DNA of 7,909 nt, from assembly GCA_937967755.1 (NCBI GenBank), contig CALBTA010000496.1:1-7909 (forward strand), given 5' to 3'. Source of the stretch: an uncultured Planctomycetaceae bacterium. Its GTDB lineage: Bacteria; Planctomycetota; Planctomycetia; Pirellulales; Pirellulaceae. Below the pieces are notes generated by a model, which searched no databases, was not told the origin of the DNA, and saw nothing but the letters and a program-made list of their open reading frames with translations. Positions 5,701 through 7,909 of this stretch are shown one piece after another (positions within the stretch are counted from its first letter, which is position 1; each line of letters opens with the position of its first letter). Position numbers and translations under genes: made by a program.

Positions 5701-6783
5701 AATAACCCAACGGCTGATGGCGAGGATGCTGGTGGCGCGGAGGAACCGGCCGCCGATGAGTCGGGCGCTGTGCTGCAAGACGGCGGCTATTCGTTCGTTT
5801 CTTTCCAAGCTGACGATGAGTTGCCCGCCGGCGGCGAAGAAGCTTCTTTGGATGATGAAGATGCAACTTTATCTTCAACGGGACCAGACGCCACTGCGGC
5901 TGACGACCTGGTAGGCCGAACCAAGGCAAGCCTGAAGTTTGACCACGCAGTAACCGCCGCCAGCGTTCGCAAGCTGCTGGATCGCGCAGTGCAAGAGAAG
6001 TATGGTGACGTTGACCTACCCGCGATTATCGCTACCAGCAAAGAATGGGACGGTGCCAGCGGACAAAAGCTGGATAAGTGGGACGTGGAGATTCCGATGT
6101 CCGCAGAGGCGGCCGGAGAACTGTTGGACGAAGTTTCGCAGCAGCAATCCAATTCGCCTGTTTGGCTCTCGTCAAACAACATCGGAGGCCAGGTTGCTGG
6201 TAATTTGCAAAAGACCGCCATCGCGGCGTTGCTCGCCAGCTTGCTGGGAATCATCGGTTACATTTGGCTGCGGTTCCAACGGGTCGTCTTCGGCCTGGCG
6301 GCGGTTGTGGCCCTGGTTCACGACGTGCTGATCACCTTGGGGGCAATCGCCCTCAGTTTGTGGATTGCCAAGGCGACGATGGGCGTGCTGCTGGTGGATG
6401 AGTTCAAAATCAGCCTGCCGATTGTCGCGGCGCTGCTGACGATCATCGGGTACTCGCTGAACGACACGATCGTGGTGTTCGACCGCATCCGCGAAGTCCG
6501 CGGGAAGAACCCCGATCTGACGCAAGACATGATCAACACCAGCATCAACCAAACGCTAGGCCGAACGCTACTCACATCGCTGACCACGCTGATTGTGGTG
6601 CTGATGCTGTACATCCTCGGCGGGCAAGCGATTCGCGGGTTCGCCTTTGCGTTGTTGATCGGCGTGGTGGTGGGAACGTACAGTTCGATCTTTGTCGCCT
6701 CGCCATCGCTCTTGTGGATGATGAACGCCACCAAGGAGCAAAAGGTCAACCCTGAGAAGACCGCTGCCACGACCGATGTTTAG
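2797..6783 (+). CDS. secDF: Fused protein translocase SecD-SecF with EF-hand N-terminus and acidic insert
   Basis: A predicted 1328-residue inner-membrane export motor; it works with SecYEG and YajC, using the proton gradient to draw proteins out. Residues 1-37 look like a lipoprotein signal ending LSGC (Cys37). Next come an EF-hand loop (D67-E78, DVNGDGFITPEE), a degenerate second loop (97-108) and an extra membrane helix (121-143). SecD then begins: helix 152-172, GIDLSGG (177-183), a large periplasmic domain, and five helices to about 655 including VDANVLIFERIREE with D574. SecF starts near 679 with a helix at 684-704, FNGG (715-718), a periplasmic domain interrupted by an acidic stretch (865-1037), and helices from about 1140. 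D1223 (SLNDTIVVFDRIRE) and R1256 (LGRT) match residues tied to proton conduction in the Thermus protein; D574 does too. Two extra N-terminal helices keep the SecD periplasmic domain outside. The fusion and core are firm; lipidation and metal binding are inferred. Confidence 0.95.
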   Translation: MSSKFTKLIALTLPSPTRRGFTGLMALAVFALALSGCNSGVENFSKLDSQREEDKAHAGVLVPEELDVNGDGFITPEELQGANTYTRSVEKFLADGDSMEDRELNKEEFAKALLGERMPAWQLGLIALAVVIIPVPIGFQLAKSLRMPDHGWKMALVLLSLSAGGAIAYFGWPPKQGIDLSGGIILIYEIDEEATKLQLGTDISAEDSGLDSDQLAAQLRRRINPGGVSEIVVRPYGPRQVEIIIPNVEEAEIDFIRDKISKTGQLEFLIVANTQFHLPLRTEATEKVNSPLPAIKRNGQTVARWVPVGVSQPTRTQRPNYRGIGLNDLLRARRGTSREFEIVDNSAAVPLLGNDENNPQYKQAFDQLGYRDLQVLLAVDEKESLNVKGQHLRTAQVSSDEVGRPAVRFFMTSPGSKLLGRLTSKHQPDANSDFRHRMAIVMDNEVISAPSLNAYIDESGIITGDFTMEEVTELVGVLNAGRLPAVMRKDPISENRVSSLLGADTIRSGAFAISLSLVAVLIFMVIYYRFAGIVACLALLANLLLILALMILVKATFTLPGIAGLVLTVGMSVDANVLIFERIREELSRGAALRMAIRNGFQRATTTIVDANLTTLITAIVLYVIGTDQIRGFAVTLILGILMSMYTAIFCSRVVFDVAERKRWISKLGMMQIVGNTGIDFIGRRRIAAIASIVLISIGLAAVIARGKNLLDIDFNGGTSVQMLLKSPMSIADVRSKVEDGRLGDVSVVGVPMDANGAGEVANTGEYLSFIVNSSITGEEPPEEGDPVKHELPGEDEAREFTVASVNAEKETADLKGSDGNVITGVKWDAIQRVGVDVVEQRIRELFPTELQLQSMEVSDLAAVNPEDDPPADPPETGGSDEPNNDGSDANGADADGSQPEADPSDIDVGDSSEPAGDGSADDATTPEADGTATDGTAPDGTATDGDSTDSSDTNGADDPDPTPDPSENNPTADGEDAGGAEEPAADESGAVLQDGGYSFVSFQADDELPAGGEEASLDDEDATLSSTGPDATAADDLVGRTKASLKFDHAVTAASVRKLLDRAVQEKYGDVDLPAIIATSKEWDGASGQKLDKWDVEIPMSAEAAGELLDEVSQQQSNSPVWLSSNNIGGQVAGNLQKTAIAALLASLLGIIGYIWLRFQRVVFGLAAVVALVHDVLITLGAIALSLWIAKATMGVLLVDEFKISLPIVAALLTIIGYSLNDTIVVFDRIREVRGKNPDLTQDMINTSINQTLGRTLLTSLTTLIVVLMLYILGGQAIRGFAFALLIGVVVGTYSSIFVASPSLLWMMNATKEQKVNPEKTAATTDV
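2824..2857 (+). repeat. REP-like palindrome, copy 2, inside the secDF signal peptide
   Basis: It begins GCCCTCACCCTG and contains the perfect 8-bp hairpin CCCTCTCC-CACAA-GGAGAGGG (2836-2856). It is inverted relative to copy 1, with 82 bases between them. It is translated in frame as ALTLPSPTRRG, residues 10-20 of SecDF, between the basic start (MSSKFTKLI) and the hydrophobic core (GLMALAVFALALSGC). The repeat thus lengthens the n-region of the signal peptide and supplies two of its arginines. Confidence 0.75.
5389..5907 (+). other. Asp-rich low-complexity segment of SecDF with DGTAx repeats
   Basis: This encodes residues 865-1037 of SecDF, a stretch dominated by Asp, Glu, Gly, Ala, Pro, Ser and Thr with almost no basic or aromatic residues until near its end. 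It includes a pentapeptide array, DGTAT-DGTAP-DGTAT-DGDST (residues 930-949, bases 5584-5643). It splits the SecF periplasmic domain between RIRELFPTELQLQSMEVSDL and the returning GRTKASLKFDHAVTAASVRK. It is probably disordered and periplasmic. Open frames on other phases here (for example minus 5387-5929) are by-products of the biased composition. Confidence 0.8.
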
Positions 6784-6801
6784 GGTGGGCAAGCAAGACG
6801 A

Positions 6802-6863
6802 GTTTGGAACCCGTCCTGTGATCTGCAAGCACGGTTTACCATGGCAGTGTATGGGTTCCAAAC
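6802..6863. repeat. 11-bp inverted repeat after secDF
   Basis: GTTTGGAACCC (6802-6812) is the exact reverse complement of GGGTTCCAAAC (6853-6863), with a 40-base loop, starting 18 bases after the secDF stop. No T-run follows, so a classic Rho-independent terminator is not supported. It may protect the 3' end of the secDF mRNA or be another small palindromic element. The rest of the 6784-7068 gap shows no gene; any promoter of the next gene must lie in it but I cannot point to one. Confidence 0.5.
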
Positions 6864-7068
6864 CCTTCCTGCGCGTGAACGATTTCCCGATTTGCTCCGT
6901 AGAACACCCATCGGCAAAGTTTGCCTACCCGGTGTCAAAGGAATGACCGGCCGGCGATTTCTTCTTTCTACCGTCACTTTCGTGCGATCGCCCCGCCCTC
7001 TGATGGCGGCGGCCTATTCGCTTCGATGAAGGAAAGTGCGGTTCCCCATCGCGGCGAAGGAACATTCC

Positions 7069-7773
7069 ATGCGGTTGCACACATTCTTGGGTTTGCTCAT
7101 TCTGGCGGCGGTCGGCGGCGGGCTGGCGTGGATCTACCATCACGGCGGCAGCGCGCCGCCCGAACCTGCTACGGATTTGCAAGCCAACAATTCCGAAAGC
7201 AGCGGCGGCCCCCGCGGTCAGATCGTGCCGCTGACCCCCGACGACGATTTCACCGGGCTGGCGTTCATCGGCGTGGGAAAAAAAGTGGACGAAGAACAAG
7301 TCGCGCAGCCACAGCAGGTGCGAATTCCGGCGATTGGGCGTGCGAAAGAAACGGATGAAGCCGCCGAGGGTTCAATCCACGCGCCGCGACTTACCAGGAA
7401 TTTTCCCAGACCGTTAGTGATGCTGGGGATTCGCCGTCTGCCCGAGGTGGGCGGAACGTCGGAAGACCCGGTCGCGATCCCCCACTCAACTGCCCAGCAA
7501 CCCAATTACGCACCGACCAACCCGCCACCCCGGCGGCCGGCACTGCCGCTGATTGACGTTGAAGCCAAGGGCACGCGCAGCATGAACGCCACGGTGGCGG
7601 CGCGGCCGGCGACGCATACGGTCGTCGACGGCGATACGTTGCCATTGATCGCCGAGCAGTACTACGGAGACACAGCGCTGGCCGAAAAAATCTATCAGGC
7701 GAACCAGGGCGTTCTACCTTCCCCGCAGATTCTGCCCATCGGCGCGGAACTGGTATTGCCGGCCAGCGAATAG
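7069..7773 (+). CDS. Small membrane-anchored LysM-domain protein
   Basis: A predicted 234-residue protein with one N-terminal hydrophobic helix (about residues 4-23, FLGLLILAAVGGGLAWIYHH), a long Pro-, Ser- and Ala-rich spacer, and a C-terminal LysM domain (about 183-231). The LysM features are clear: HTVVDGDTLPLIAEQYYGD, then IYQANQGVL, then an ILPIGAELVLP ending. LysM domains bind N-acetylglucosamine-containing glycans such as peptidoglycan, so a periplasmic wall-tethering or scaffold role is likely; no enzyme domain is present. ATG 7069 is preferred over in-frame GTG 7036 because GAAGGA (7056-7061) lies seven bases before it and because the hydrophobic helix then begins right at the N-terminus. 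The 285-base gap and the intervening inverted repeat suggest transcription separate from secDF. The specific function is unknown. Confidence 0.85.
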   Translation: MRLHTFLGLLILAAVGGGLAWIYHHGGSAPPEPATDLQANNSESSGGPRGQIVPLTPDDDFTGLAFIGVGKKVDEEQVAQPQQVRIPAIGRAKETDEAAEGSIHAPRLTRNFPRPLVMLGIRRLPEVGGTSEDPVAIPHSTAQQPNYAPTNPPPRRPALPLIDVEAKGTRSMNATVAARPATHTVVDGDTLPLIAEQYYGDTALAEKIYQANQGVLPSPQILPIGAELVLPASE

Positions 7774-7785
7774 AAAACCCTGTAG

Positions 7786-7909
7786 GGTGTGTCAAGCTCG
7801 TGAGCGCATGGTGCGTCAGCGCAAAGCACGAATTGCGCTACCCACAGTGATTTCAAAACTGCCGCAAGGCGAGCGCAGACGCACCACGCTACGCATTGCT
7901 CGACACACC
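7786..7909. repeat. Fold-back (MITE/REP-like) element at the window end
   Basis: GGTGTGTC (7786-7793) pairs with GACACACC (7902-7909). In the same register GGTGCGTC (7810-7817) pairs with GACGCACC (7878-7885) and GCGC (7819-7822) with GCGC (7873-7876). By hand count 26 of 37 positions of the two arms pair, with a 50-base loop. The symmetric spacing (16 bases between blocks on both sides) argues against chance. It begins 12 bases after the LysM stop and has no coding capacity. The window ends exactly at the end of the right arm, so the element may extend further. It could also act as a 3' mRNA hairpin. Confidence 0.65.

Noticed and set aside
5282..5929. Long alternative frames over the acidic segment on both strands
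   Set aside because: They arise from the biased Asp/Gly/Ala codons; the sense frame continues cleanly into conserved SecF sequence, so no frameshift or nested gene is needed.
6853..6865. GGGTTCCAAACCC as a tRNA T-arm
   Set aside because: The matching acceptor, D and anticodon arms are absent; it is one arm of the 11-bp inverted repeat.
7036..7068. Upstream GTG start for the LysM protein
   Set aside because: ATG 7069 has GAAGGA seven bases before it and puts the hydrophobic helix directly at the N-terminus.

Overview
The window looks like chromosomal DNA from a planctomycete, probably of the Pirellulales type. This is inferred from the SecD-SecF fusion with a very acidic insertion, a YajC with a long glycine-rich N-terminus, the moderately high GC, the roomy intergenic spaces and the abundance of small palindromic repeats. 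No database search was possible, so the taxonomy is an inference.

Layout. Positions 1-473 hold no convincing gene. They contain a small hairpin (150-169) and a dense cluster of palindromes built on GTTTTGCAACA (250-363). On the minus strand, 474-1853 encodes an MgtE-type magnesium transporter. A 417-base divergent intergenic region (1854-2270) separates it from a plus-strand pair: yajC (2271-2678) and a giant fused secDF (best start 2797, end 6783). After a 285-base gap with an 11-bp inverted repeat comes a small membrane-anchored LysM protein (7069-7773). The window ends in a fold-back repeat (7786-7909).

How the genes relate. YajC and SecDF are partners of the SecYEG translocon. SecDF uses the proton gradient to pull secreted proteins through the membrane on the periplasmic side, and the key acidic and basic residues of both halves are present. 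MgtE is divergently oriented and need not be functionally linked. The LysM protein is likely exported and cell-wall-associated, and has its own ribosome binding site.

Most notable points. (1) Two inverted copies of a REP-like palindrome of the 'CCCTCACCC...CCCTCTCCC' class bracket the secDF start codon, and the second is translated in frame as part of the signal peptide. (2) The SecDF N-terminus carries a lipobox-like LSGC and a canonical EF-hand loop before the first normal SecD membrane helix. (3) About 170 acidic residues, including DGTAx pentapeptide repeats, are inserted in the periplasmic domain of the SecF half. I saw no defence system, integrase, CRISPR array or RNA gene.
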